Shown piece by piece: positions 47,007 through 59,145 of a stretch of DNA of 64,000 bases. Both the position numbers and the translations under genes were made by a program. The notes under the pieces were generated by a model. It saw only the letters and a list, made by a program, of their open reading frames with translations. It did no database searches and was not told the DNA's origin. Origin of the DNA: Brassica napus. Taxonomy: Eukaryota > Streptophyta > Magnoliopsida > Brassicales > Brassicaceae. Within the stretch, counting starts at the first letter, position 1; each line of letters begins with the position of its first letter. Location: positions 40,674,208 through 40,738,207 of the forward strand of contig NC_063452.1 of assembly GCF_020379485.1 (NCBI RefSeq). Reading direction: 5' to 3'.

Positions 47007-50000
47007 TTATCTAACCTTCCTATTTCCTAACGTTCCAAACATGACATACCAATGGAATCTTATAATATAATTGCTATACTTTAGTAAAATGACTAAATAC
47101 AGTATAACAAATAAATATATGTTACATACCCAAAACCATGACTAATAACATAACTATATATCGTCTTTAGATATTTCCCATATATTATCTACTCATTTCA
47201 ATTTTATATCAGGCAAAATTATATCTTAACTTTCAAATTTTCAATTCAGAAATGAAAAAAAAAAATCTTGATTCAGAATGGAAAATTTTCTTTGGCATAT
47301 CGTTGGAAATTAAAATATGAATAAATCATTGATTATTTTTATACTATAAGTTTCACAATTTTGAAATTGTGTATTGTTTGTTTAAATTCTGAAACCAAAA
47401 GATATTGTTTTTTATATTATAAAAATATATTTTGAAAAGATTTTACCCGTAAATTAATGATATTGTTTAAACAGAAAAATAATAAATGATATTTGTATAG
47501 TTCAACAAATTTTTAGTTTAACGATTTCAGGAATGTTCTTATTTTATTCATTCTCTGTTTTTGCTCTTTTTATATATAGAATATATTAATTACATCCCCT
47601 ATTTCCGGAAACAGTTTAAGAAATTTGTTCACAATTTATTCAGTTAATTCAGGAAATTAATCATTATGACTTCAGAATATTTGTGCAGCCAATATTATAT
47701 GAAAATAATAACTATATTTAATATATTAAAAATCCATTTAACTTTCTTATAAACTGATAGCAATATTCTAAATTTATTTAAATTCCTTATAATTAATTTC
47801 AACAACTACCAATATACAGTAAAAACTCTATAAATTAATAACATTGGGACTATAATATTTTATTAATTTATAAAGTTATTAATTACAAAAATATCCTTTA
47901 AAGAGTCCTCTATTTTGGAATATTTTTCTAAAATATAGTTAATTTTAAACTATAGAAATTTGACTTTCATGGTTTTATTATTTTATTTGGTTTAAATGAA
48001 AAATGTTTCATAGCATTTACATGTGATTTTAGATATAATTTTATTAAATACTATCAAAATATATTCAAGTGTTAAAAATAGAAATGAACTCAATTATGAA
48101 TAGTAAACTAATAATAAAAAATAAACATATTTAATTTGTATATATTTAAATTATTATTTGTGATTTTAATTGGACCATATATTTATATATGATTTTCTAA
48201 AAGTTTATTATCTTATTATTTTATCGATTTGTATTTTATTTTGAATCAGCCTTACTCAGGACTGATAAAATTAATTAATTTATCATCTTTATTAGTTTAT
48301 CAAATATTAATTTATAGAGATTTCTACTGTATAGTTATCTATTACCCAAAAATAGATTCCTAACCCCTATTTAGACTAAAAATATTTACTATTTTAAAAT
48401 GATATTGGTATATTCTGATCATAACTGTTAAAATATACAAGTTACATATAACCTTGAGATATACCGATTTCAATAACAAAATATAAAAATCAGAAAATGT
48501 AACTAAAAATATAGCTACGTAAATCAAAATCAAGACCGAAAAATATAATAAATATATTCAGCCACACACGCTCGAATTGAACTTGAAATTTAATCGGGTT
48601 TCTAACATTGTTATTTGAACCAAGCCAAAAACTAAAATAACAAGACCCAAACCAAACCAAAATTGATAAAAACTTAACTTTTACTATATTTCTTGAACCG
48701 AAAATACCCATAAACGTATCGAAACTAAACTGAAAATCAAAAAATACAATTTGGGCACGAATCAAAGTTTATAAAATGTCATTGAATCCTGTAAAATACA
48801 AGTTAAAATATAAACTATAAATAGAAATAAAAATAAAATAATCCTGCACAATCGCGCGGATCATAATCTAGAACTTGGGTGCGTAATTTTTAAAAACAAA
48901 TTTGTATAAATAAATATTTATTTTCTTAATAATAATATATATTTTAATTTTATCTGTATTAAATAATTATTTAATATGGTATTTAAAATATAATAATTTT
49001 ATAGTTTATATTGAGTAATTGATTTTGTCTTGTAAACTGTCAATTGTAGGAAAAACGAAAATTTTACACACAATGTATCGCGATATGTTCAATTCATACT
49101 TGACATATATGACTGTGCAAAACCATAACTCTACTTTCGAAAATTTCAAATAACATACATATTTTTTACTTTTTAGGCGAAACATACACAGTCGCCACAT
49201 CAGCTGCGACATCATCTAAGTTTGGTGACATGAATTTTATATCAGCTATTTTTACTAACGAGGATGCCACATGTACAGTAAATTTTTGTTTTTTTTTTAA
49301 ATAATTGTTTTATAAAAATAGTTTTTGAAATAATTTAAAATTTTATAAATTTTTATTATTTAGTAAAATTAACAAAAACTAATTAATGAATAAAATTTTA
49401 ATCTTATAAGAGATATATTTTTAAAGTTTTTGATCCTATCACGATACCATCCTCATAAGAGTTATATTTGTATTGTAATGATTCAAATTCAATGTTAGTC
49501 TGCAGTCGTTTTATCCTCGATTAATTACGGTTATGTTGTTTACATTTAAAGAATTTAGAGTAACATATCATAAATTTTTAATCTCTTAAAAAGAAATTAT
49601 TTGTATGAATACACAACCAATCTAAAATTTCTTTACACACACATAACCAAGATTAACATAAGTGTAACTGATATGATAAAAAAATTATAATGATTAAATC
49701 TCTTATATAAGATTAAAATTTTATTATTAAATTAAGTTTTGTTAATTTTACTAAATACTTAAAATTTATATTTTCAATAAAGATATTTTATAAAACAACT
49801 ATTTTGATTTATTTTAATAACATTTTTTGATTTATTTAATAATAAAAATTTATAAACGTTTATAGTTTCTAGAAAAATATTTTATAAAACAACAAAAATA
49901 AACGGAGGGAGTATGTTTTATCAAAAAAAATTCTATAAATGTATTAGTGTTTCATTGTTTACATTTATTGATGAGTGTGAAGGTGTACTCAGGTGAAGGC

Positions 50001-50140
50001 ATTAGCTCCGTATAAGAAATGTTATAATTTGAATTTTAAAACATGTATTAATTTTGCCTCATGGTTGTATTTTCGGTTGAGAAAATCAGATTTCCGTGCG
50101 CCGGTGAACATAGGAAGCCATGAGATGGTCAGCATGAATG
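47007..50140. other. Unit B spacer, colinear with 30495-33585 of unit A
   Basis: Contains the Helitron-like 3' end near 48840-48873 (CGCACAATCGCGCGG, ATCTAG), the fold-back element at about 49270-49912, and the first half of the GME-like fragment (50074-50145). No intact gene. Confidence 0.7.
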
Positions 50141-50145
50141 AGATG

Positions 50146-50871
50146 TGTGGAAATCGAAATTCGCACTTTCAATTTTCATAATCAGAGGAAAGTCAGGAAC
50201 CCCTAACCTTCCTTGAGGTCCTGGATTCTCTGCGAGAGCCAACGACAAGTGACCTTATAAAAAGAGCGCTTTCGAAACGACGTCGATTCCGAAGAACATT
50301 CAAATTCCTCGTATAGCGTAGGCAATTCGAGGTGTTCAGCTAATTGTTGCCGTTTTATACGGTTTTTAAATCGTAAAGTTCGAACGGTGACTCCGATCGA
50401 GATGAAACAAGAGCAAATTCGATCTGATCCCAAAGGGGGGGGGGGGGAGCTATGAGGACGGGGCGAAGGCAGGCTGATTGATCCAACTCGCCGAACGGGC
50501 GAGTTGGACTGCATGTTCGGTCTAACTCGCCTGTTCGGCGAGTTGGACGGGTCGAACTTGCCGAACGGGCGACTCAGACGGCTTGCTCGATCCAACTCGC
50601 CCGTTCGGCGAGTTGGACCGAGAACGACGTCCAACTCGCCGTTCGGCGAGTTGGACGATGGGTGTTTTGCTGTCCGGGATCCGTTGTCCGAGGCTTTGAG
50701 TAACCTTTCTCGAAGACTTATCGTGTGAATCATTTTCGAAATTGTTACGAAACTCGATTTAGGTGTTCCCGCTTCTCTTTTCTTTTTGAATTTTATCTCC
50801 CTTTTTCAAACATGACATTTCCGAGGAAGTTTCCGACGTTGATTCCGTCGTAACCGATTTTGACTCCAACA
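50146..50871. mobile_element. Solo LTR (726 bp) of an LTR retrotransposon
   Basis: Starts TGTGGAAATC and ends CTCCAACA, the TG...CA form. A 5-bp target duplication AGATG flanks it (50141-50145 and 50872-50876). The unit A site near 33590 is empty. No internal retroviral-like genes, so it arose by LTR-LTR recombination. Distinctly GC-richer than its surroundings. It contains a G13 run (50435-50447) and four to five palindromic CCAACTCGCC...GGCGAGTTGG units between 50483 and 50656. Its orientation cannot be set with confidence. Family not recognised. Confidence 0.88.
50483..50656. repeat. Cluster of GC-rich hairpin repeats within the solo LTR
   Basis: The arms CCAACTCGCC and GGCGAGTTGG with an inner CGAAC/GTTCG occur repeatedly, the first as a near-perfect 25-bp palindrome at 50483-50507. 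Units are separated by 10-20 bp. As RNA they would form strong hairpins in the LTR. Confidence 0.85.
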
Positions 50872-50876
50872 AGATG

Positions 50877-52617
50877 GCTGAGATGATTCTGAGCTTTGAG
50901 TAAAAGAAGCTACCAATTAACCACATTTATAAGTATTGTAACAGCGGAGCTATGAAGAAAATTAATACAACTAGGTTTCTTTTCAAACCATTTATAAATA
51001 CTGAGTGCCACAATAAATAAAATCAAAATATTTTATTTCACGTGAAACAGAATAAATTAATGTGTTAATCTTAGTTATTTTCATTAGATAAATCTCATTC
51101 TTTAAATCAAAATAATTTTATATAAAATAGAATCTTATAATATTTAATTTATGAAAATATGTATACCAAAAATAAAAAAATATTACAATATTTGATATAT
51201 TCTTTACATAGTATGTCTTTAGACCGAGTTAAAACTTAATAAAATTTTCAATATATATGTACCTAAAATAAAAATACTAACACTATAAGAAACTAAATAT
51301 CGAAAGTTAATTTTTTCTTAGAAAATAATTATGTCATTTGAAAGAGCGGATCAGAATCTACTTCTTATTAAAAAGTCATTCTTATTTTGAAAGCCCATCA
51401 AATTAAATTAGTTTAGCAGTTATCTCAATTAGTACTTTTTAAAGCAAATAATGTCATATTAAAATCTTGAATTTTTAACAATAAGTAAAAAAGGTAAACA
51501 TTTACTATCAAATAAGACTACAGTAATTGTCAAAAAAAAATTTGGAAGACACCAGTATATGCAATATGCATGGGTCTCGTGAACGTGTTAGTTTTTTGGG
51601 TCAATATGCATTGGTCTCGTAAACGTTAGTTTAAATCCAAACTAGATTTTGATATCCGCGGTTGCGAAGAATAATTTTCATATATACTTTTTAGTGATGT
51701 TTACAATTTATAAATAATTGATACTAGCGTTATATTGCTTGGTGTAAGATATTGTTGCTTTGTTACAAATTTTTAGCAAGTTTATACGATATGCATATAT
51801 TCTAACTATTTTGAAAAAAATGTTTTATAGTCAATATATTGACTATATGTTGAGCATATACGTTTATTATTGTTATATTATACAATTAAAAATCTATAAA
51901 TTTTATAGAAATTAGTTACCAAATTTAGTATATAAATCGTTTTTCACATATTTTTGTGTTTTTTTAAAAATGAATGTAACAATCACTTTAATAGATAAGA
52001 AGGTTTTCGAAAAATCAGTTGTTCTGTATCTTCTTAATTAGATAGTAATTATTTAGTAAAAGGATAATCTCTATTTTAAATAGATGTTTAGGTTTATTAG
52101 TTTCATCATAATGGAAAATATACTAAGTATTTTTTAAAAGGATAATATCTGATTTGGCAATCTTATTTAAATTAGTTACCAAATTTACTTTATGAAACAT
52201 GTTCACATATTTTCAGTATTATTCGAAAAGTTGTTAGACTAATTTATAAATATAAAACAATGGTTACTGTATAAAACATATAATATTATTCAATATTATA
52301 CAAACTATACGAAATTATACTAAATAATATAAAATGTATATATATTTACAAAAATATACCAGCTTTAATGAACAAAATAATTGTCGATATAAATATTTTT
52401 AGTAACATTATTGCTATTTTGAAAATATTGTTTACATTTTCATTTTGTTCATTATATGCAAGCTTTATTAACAAAATATTATCAGAACAAAAGGTTACAC
52501 GGCTATGAAAAGTAACATAAAACTTGAAGAGATCCCATGTTATTGCCACCAAGACAAATGTTACTGTCAGATATCTGTTGAAGAGATCCGTAATATTAAC
52601 TCCAAGACTAATGTTAC
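50877..52617. other. Unit B spacer module M
   Basis: Colinear with 33595-35285 of unit A and, from about 51215, with 55741-57205 (tandem duplicate). Includes a decayed Helitron 3' end near 51329-51360 and a minus-oriented one (ACTAGATTTTGATATCCGCG) near 51644. AT-rich, no gene. Confidence 0.65.
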
Positions 52618-52620
52618 TAA

Positions 52621-53226
52621 GGGTATGACTGGTTTTTCCGCTACCACCCGCAAACGCAGCTTTTGCGGTTGGTAGCGGTTGTTGGCGTTTTGCAACAATC
52701 GCTCAAACCGTTCCAAACCGCTCCAAATCGCTCTAAACCTCATAAATTCAAAAGCTGGTTCCAGCTAGCGTTTGCGGTTACGGGAGGATAAAATTTTTTT
52801 TTTTTTTCTAAAACAATTTAAATACAAAAATAAAAATATTCAATAAAAAATTTAAATTAGAATTATAAAAATACTAAAATATATCTATTATATTTTAATT
52901 AATATTATAAAACTTTAAAATGAAAATATTTTCTATAATTTTTAAAAAGTTTAAACTATAACTTTCTAAATATAAATTTTATATTTATTATAATATTATT
53001 GTTTTTGATATTTTATAATGATATAAAATGTAAATATTGTTAATTTATTATTTAACCGCTGTTGCGTTTAGTAGTTAACCAGTCATAAGTATCCCGCAAA
53101 CGCACCAATTTCTAACCGCAGAACCAGTCGTATAAATCTCTTAAAACCGCTAGAAACCGCAACCACCCGCATCCGCAAACTTCGGCAGCCGCAACCGCAA
53201 CCGCTGCGGTTGAACCAGTCAGGCCC
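52621..53226. mobile_element. PIF/Harbinger (Tourist-like) non-autonomous element, 606 bp
   Basis: Left end GGGTATGACTGGTTTTTCCG and right-end complement GGGCCTGACTGGTTCAACCG are terminal inverted repeats. TAA flanks both sides (52618-52620 and 53227-53229), the TWA target of this superfamily. Paralogous modules at 35270, 38515, 57200 and 58892 show the site without insertion. AACCGC words crowd both subterminal regions; the centre is AT-rich. No transposase. Confidence 0.88.
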
Positions 53227-53404
53227 TAATTGTGATTGTGAATGATAAGCAGAGACCCGCGAAGTTAGGAATTAATTTAAAATAGTTTTTTGTATGTTAA
53301 GTAGTGTAGATTCAGTAGCATTTATGGTGATTTAATGGGTTTGACATCCCTTATCCCGAGTTCAATTCTCCAAATTACACCTTTGTTATTTTTTTAAAAA
53401 AAAA

Positions 53405-55122
53405 TCCTCTCTATATTAATCCTAGAGCATTACAACATGTTTTCTTAATCACGTGTCATCACGAGAATGATTTTTAGAATTATTAGAAAAATAAATTGGT
53501 CCATATAAACATATACTATGATTTTTATTAAACATATACTATGATTTTTATTAAATTAATTAATAAAAACTACAGAATTACCTAATATGGTTAACATATA
53601 TATGACAATTAATGATTATGAATAATACATATTTGATAAAAAATAATTTTAACCTCTCTATTTTTGTTTAATTTTATACTATTAAAAAAAATTAAACAAT
53701 CACATTAATCATATAATAAAAACAATTAGATTTTTTCTTATATGTTATATTTTGAATTTTTAAAAACGACTATAAATTACTAACAATGGTAAAAGTCTCA
53801 CATTAAAATTTTTGTGATCAATGGTTTAACTTTTTTTTTTTGTTCAAGCAAGATACAAATGATCATATATCATAGAGGTGGGCGTTTGGATACACGTTCG
53901 GGTTTGTATCAGATATTTCAGTATAAAGGTATAGAACCCATTCGGCTATTTCTACATTTCGAGTTGGGTTTGGGTATTTTATGTTCGGGTTCAGATATTT
54001 TGGGTCGGGTTCGGATATTTAAATTTTGAAGAAAAAATAAATAAATTATTCATTGTTTAAGTTTTTTGTATTTAAAATATATTTTAACTTAACTGTTTTT
54101 TTTTAAATTTTTAAAAGATTAAACTATTAATAGGTTTGGAGATAAAACTTTAAAAATAGAAAGACTTTAGTTGTTATTTTAAATTTTTAGACGCAACTTT
54201 TGTTAATGCAAGAAACAAGAACTTGATATGTATTTTAAGTGAGTAGCAAATGATTTTCTTCATAATTATATATATATTATCTAATTTTGAGCAATAAAAA
54301 TCATTAATATAAATATTTTGAATAAAATGAGATAAATAAACTAGAAATATAGAGTTAAGTGTACTTATGTTTGGTGATCTTCGGATATCCATTCGGGTTC
54401 GGATATTACCCGTTCAGATTAAGATATTATCCGAATTGGTAAAATAAGTAATTTGTTTTGTTGTTCAAATTAGATGATTTTTAAACCGAGCTGGTGAATA
54501 TATACTAGACAAACATTTATATTTCGAGTCTGCACTTATATTCAATAACAACTTGATATATTAGATTTGAACACTAATCTGTTAATATAGTTTGCCGGTG
54601 ATTTTTTTTTCATTTGATTCTTAGATATGTATATGGAGTGAAACTAATTTTTACAGATGTCCATTTTTTTTAATTGACACTTATGTAATTCACTGAATTC
54701 ATAAAAGAAGTTAAAAAAAACAAATTAACTCACATCAATGAAACAAAGACGAGAATGAAAGCACCGTTCTATAGATGTAGAAAATGAAATCACTTACAGA
54801 GAGCCAATAGTAAACAAATCGAAAGCAGAAAACCTAATCCCCTTTCGTCATTATACAATCGATGTTGTCTACTTGGTTTTGGTGATTTGTGTCAGCTGCA
54901 AAACTTAATTTTCTTTTATGCATATGAAGGCTTAAAAATAATTAAAATGAAATGTAATATGTTAACTCTTCAACAACGATGATATATTTAAGAGACCAAC
55001 ATATATGTATTCATCATTTTACAATCGATAAAAATGGTAGTGTTGCAAAATGTTAAAATCATTTCATAAACAAACATTATTATAAGAACTCACTCCGTGC
55101 ATGCGCGCGGGTTATCATCTAG
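53405..55122 (+). mobile_element. Helitron H6 (1.72 kb, non-autonomous)
   Basis: Starts TCCTCTCTATATTAATCC and ends with the hairpin region CCGTGCATGCGCGCGG and GTTATCATCTAG. Flanks A (53404) and T (55123); the empty site is 36790/36791 in unit A. Inside, from about 53875, is a TTCGGGTTCGGATATT-rich segment like the subterminal part of the hAT-like MITE at 13010-13630. No Rep/helicase and no recognisable gene fragment. Confidence 0.88.
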
Positions 55123-58100
55123 TTCTGTATTATGACACATTTAAACATAATTGATGGGTCCGTCACTGCTGATAAGAACTTTATCGACGGTTTCCATTGA
55201 TGGATATTGTTGTGTTGGTAATGTAATATGTGGGTTAGTAATTTGGTTAATTTTGGGAAAGATTTTGTTGCTAAATGAATTCGATAATACTAACTGTATT
55301 CGTGGCAGGTTTACATGAATAATGATTGACCAAATTAATAGAGTTGATTCCGATATATTCAAATTTATGAAACTTAATTTGAATAGGTCTAAAATTTAAA
55401 TGACAACTTTACATTTTTTTTACACTGAATTGTATTATTAAGCATTCGAGACAAAGAGTTCCAAACAACAAGAACTAGCATAACAAAAATAGAAAAGAGA
55501 TACACCAGTAGGGATCCAAAGTTAACTACCACACATCTATTGCGTATGTATGACTAAAAATTTTCGTATAGAAACTTCATATTTGCTTCTGGAATAGTTG
55601 AATCTCAAGGGAGATAATGTTCTTATTAATCTAAAAACACCATGCTTCAAATCGAATTGAGAACGATTGCCACCCTCTATTTTAATACTCCAGTAGGAGT
55701 CAATAGGAGTAACTGAGACGAGACAAGACAACTTTTCATAGTACGTCTTTACACCGAGTTAAAATTTAATAAAATTTATAATATATATGTACCAAAAATA
55801 AAAATAGTAACACTACAAGAAACTAAATATCGAAAGTTAATTTTTTTGTTAGAAAATAATTTCGCCTTTTGAAAGCGCGGGTAAAAATCTATTTTCCTTT
55901 TGAAAGCGCGGGTAAAAATCTATTTCTTATTAAAAATTCATTTTTATTTTGAAATACCATAAAACTAAATTAGTTTAGCAGTTATCTCAATTAGGACTTT
56001 TTAAAGCAAGGAATGTCATAAAATATTAAATTTATAACAATAAGTAAAATGTAAACATTTACTATCAAATAAGACTACAGTAATTGTCAAAAAAAAAAAA
56101 ATCGAAAGACTGCATACTGCAGTATATGCAATATGCATGGGTCTTGTAAACGTTAGTTTTTGGGTCAATATGCATTGGTCTCGTAAACGTTATAGTTTAA
56201 ATCCAAACCAGATTTTGATATCTGCGGTTGCACAGAATAATTTTCATTTATACTTTTTAGTGATGTTTACAATTTATAAATAATTGAAACTAACGCTATA
56301 TTGCTTGGTGTAAGATATTGTTGCTTTCTTACAAATTTTAGTAAGTTTATACGATATGCATGTATTCTAACTATTTTGAAAAATATTTTATAGTCAATAT
56401 ATTGAATATATGTTGAGCATATTCGTTTGTTGTTATATTATACAATTACAAATCCATAAAGTTTAGAGAAATTAGTTTCCAAATCTAGTATATAAAACGT
56501 TTTCACATATTTTGTGTGTGTTTTAATACGAATGTAACAATCACTTTAATAGATAAGAAAGTTTTCGAAAAATAAGTTGTTCTGTATCTTTTTAGATAGA
56601 TACTAATTATTTAGTAAAAGGATAATCTCTATTTTGAATATATGTTTAAGTTTATTAGTTGCATCATAATGGAAAATGGAAAATATACTATTTAAAAAGG
56701 ATAATATGATCTGATTTGGCAATTTTATTTAAATTAGTTACCAAATCTACTTTATGAAACATGTTCACATATTTTCAGTATTATTCGAAACGTTGTTAGA
56801 CTAATTTATAAACATAAAACAATGGTTACTGTATAAAACATATAATATTATTCGATATTATACAAACTATACGAAATTATACAGAATAATATAAAATGTA
56901 TATATATTTACAAAAGTATACCAGCTTTAATGAACAAATAATTGTCGATGTAAAACAATTTCGTAACATTATTGCTATTTCGAAAATGTTGTTTACATTT
57001 TCATTTTGTTAATTATATGGAAGGTTTATTAACAAAACATTATCAGAATGAAAGGTTACACGACTATGAAAAGTAACATAAAATTTTAATAGATCCATGT
57101 TATTGCCACCAGGACAAATGTTACTGTCAGATATTTTTTGTTTTGTTAAAGGTTGCTGTCAGATATACGTTGTAGAGATCTGTATTATTAACTCCAAGAC
57201 TAATGTTACTAATTATGAATGATAAGAACGACGGTTTCCATTGATGGATATTGTTGTGTTGGTAATGTAATATGTTGGGTTAGTAATTTGGTTAATTTTG
57301 GGAAAGATTTTGATGCTAAATGAATTCGATAATACTAACCATAATCGTGGCAGGTTTACATGAATAATGATTAACCAAATTAATAGATTTGATTCGCTAT
57401 ATTCAAATTAATTGAATAGGTACAAAATTTAAATGACAACTTTACATTTTTTTCCTTTGACACTGAATTGTATTATTAAGTTTTCTAGGCAAAGAGTTCT
57501 AAACAATGAGAACTATCATAACAAAAGTAGAAAAATAATATACTAGTAGGGATCCAAAGTTAACTAACACATATCTATTGCATATAGATAACTAAAGATT
57601 TTCATTAAAAACCTTCATATTTACTTTTGGAATAGTTGAAGCTCAAGAGAGATAATCTTCGTATTAATCCAAAAACACTACGTTTCAGACTGAATTGAGA
57701 ACAATTGCCATCCTCTTTTTAATACTCCAGTAGGAGTCAGTAGGAATCACCGAGACGAGACAAGTCAACTCTTTATATTGTTCTATTGATAATAAGATAA
57801 TCAAAAAGATTACCGTTCCATATAATTTCATGCTACTTTTCAAAGTCAGCATAGTTTGCAGTAAGAACTCCATCACCATAAAATAAAGAACATCAACTAT
57901 TGAAGCCGGTAAGACCCATCGCCACTATCCCCAGTAGATCTGTCAATTACCTTTTCTAACTGGTTCAATTGAACCGAAGTTTTTGTCTTACAAAATCCAT
58001 TGTAAAAAACATACAAAAAATAATAAAAAACTTTTCCAGATTTAAAATAAAGTGGAAATCAAACAAACCAAGTGACTTGAAATAAATCAAATCAAAGAGA

Positions 58101-59127
58101 AAAAAAAAACAAAACGAATCAAACAAGCCGATGTCGGAGCCACATAAGCTAGCCATCGGTTTGAAACTATAAAAAAATATCTCTGCTTTTCTCTTGACGG
58201 CTAGAGTTTTTGTCTACCGAAAGTTGAGATGTTTTTTGGGAGAATTGTCGACAACTTTACATCAATAGATAAAAAATAGTACTCTAAGAAGGTTTTCGAA
58301 AATTAGTTGTCCTGTATCTTTTTTAATATATACCAACTATTTAGTAAAATGATAATCTCTATTTTGAATATATGTTTAGGTTAATTAGTTACATCATAAT
58401 CGAAACGATACTAAGTATTTTTTTAAAGGATAATATCTGATTTGGCAATCTTATTTAAATTAGTTATCAAATCTACTTTATGAAACGTGTTCACATATTT
58501 TTGGTATTATTCGAAAAGTTGTTAGACTAACTTATAAATATAAAAAAATGGTTACTGTATAAAACATATAACATTATACTAACTATACAAAATTATACAA
58601 AATAATATAAAATGTATATATATTTACAAAAATATACCAGCTTTAATGAAAAAACTAATTGTCGATGTAAACAATTTTCGTAACATTATTGCTATTTCAA
58701 AAATATTGTTTTTATTTTCATTTTGTTCATTATAAGCAAGCTTTATTAACAAAACATTATCAAAACAAATTAAAGATTATACACCTATGAAAAGTAACAT
58801 AGAACTTGAAGAGATCCATGTTATTGCCACCAGGATAAATGTTACTGCCAGATATAGGTTGAAGAGATCTGTATTATTAACTCCAAGACAAATGTTACTA
58901 ATTGTGAATGATAAGAACGACAATTGCCATTGATGCGTATTGTTGTGTTGGTAATGTAATATGTTGGGTTAGTAATTTGGTTAATTTTGGGAACAATTTT
59001 GATGCTACATGAAATCGATAATACTAACTAAAATCGTGGCAGGTTTAAATGAATAATGATTAACCAAATTAATAGAGTTGATTCCATTATATTTAAATTA
59101 ATGAAACCTAATTTGAATAGGTCAAAA
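55123..59127. other. Unit B distal spacer with internal tandem duplication
   Basis: At about 55736-55741 the sequence jumps from spacer homologous to 37385 back to sequence homologous to 51205 (shared CATAGTA). So about 2.2 kb, not counting inserted elements, is present twice (51205-55740 and 55741-57780). Near 55860-55915 a ~35-bp word containing GAAAGCGCGGGTAAAAATCT is itself doubled. A third, shorter module copy lies at 58270-58915. No coding region is recognisable. Confidence 0.65.
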
Positions 59128-59145
59128 AATTTAAGTGACAACTTT

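Larger units (their letters stand above)
50074..50924 (+). pseudogene. Captured GME exon fragment, unit B, split by a solo LTR
   Basis: Before the LTR: RLRKSDFRAPVNIGSHEMV then SMNEM. After it (from 50877): AEMILSFE, TAA, KKLPINH. With one copy of the LTR target duplication removed the reading NEMAEM matches plant GDP-mannose 3,5-epimerase as I remember it, and this copy is closer to it than unit A (33525-33644). The shared TAA shows the fragment was already dead before the array duplicated. Confidence 0.7.

Noticed and set aside
50203..50733. 176-codon minus-strand open frame
   Set aside because: It lies wholly inside the solo LTR and its length comes from the GC-rich palindromes, which are stop-poor on both strands. 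No domain is recognisable.
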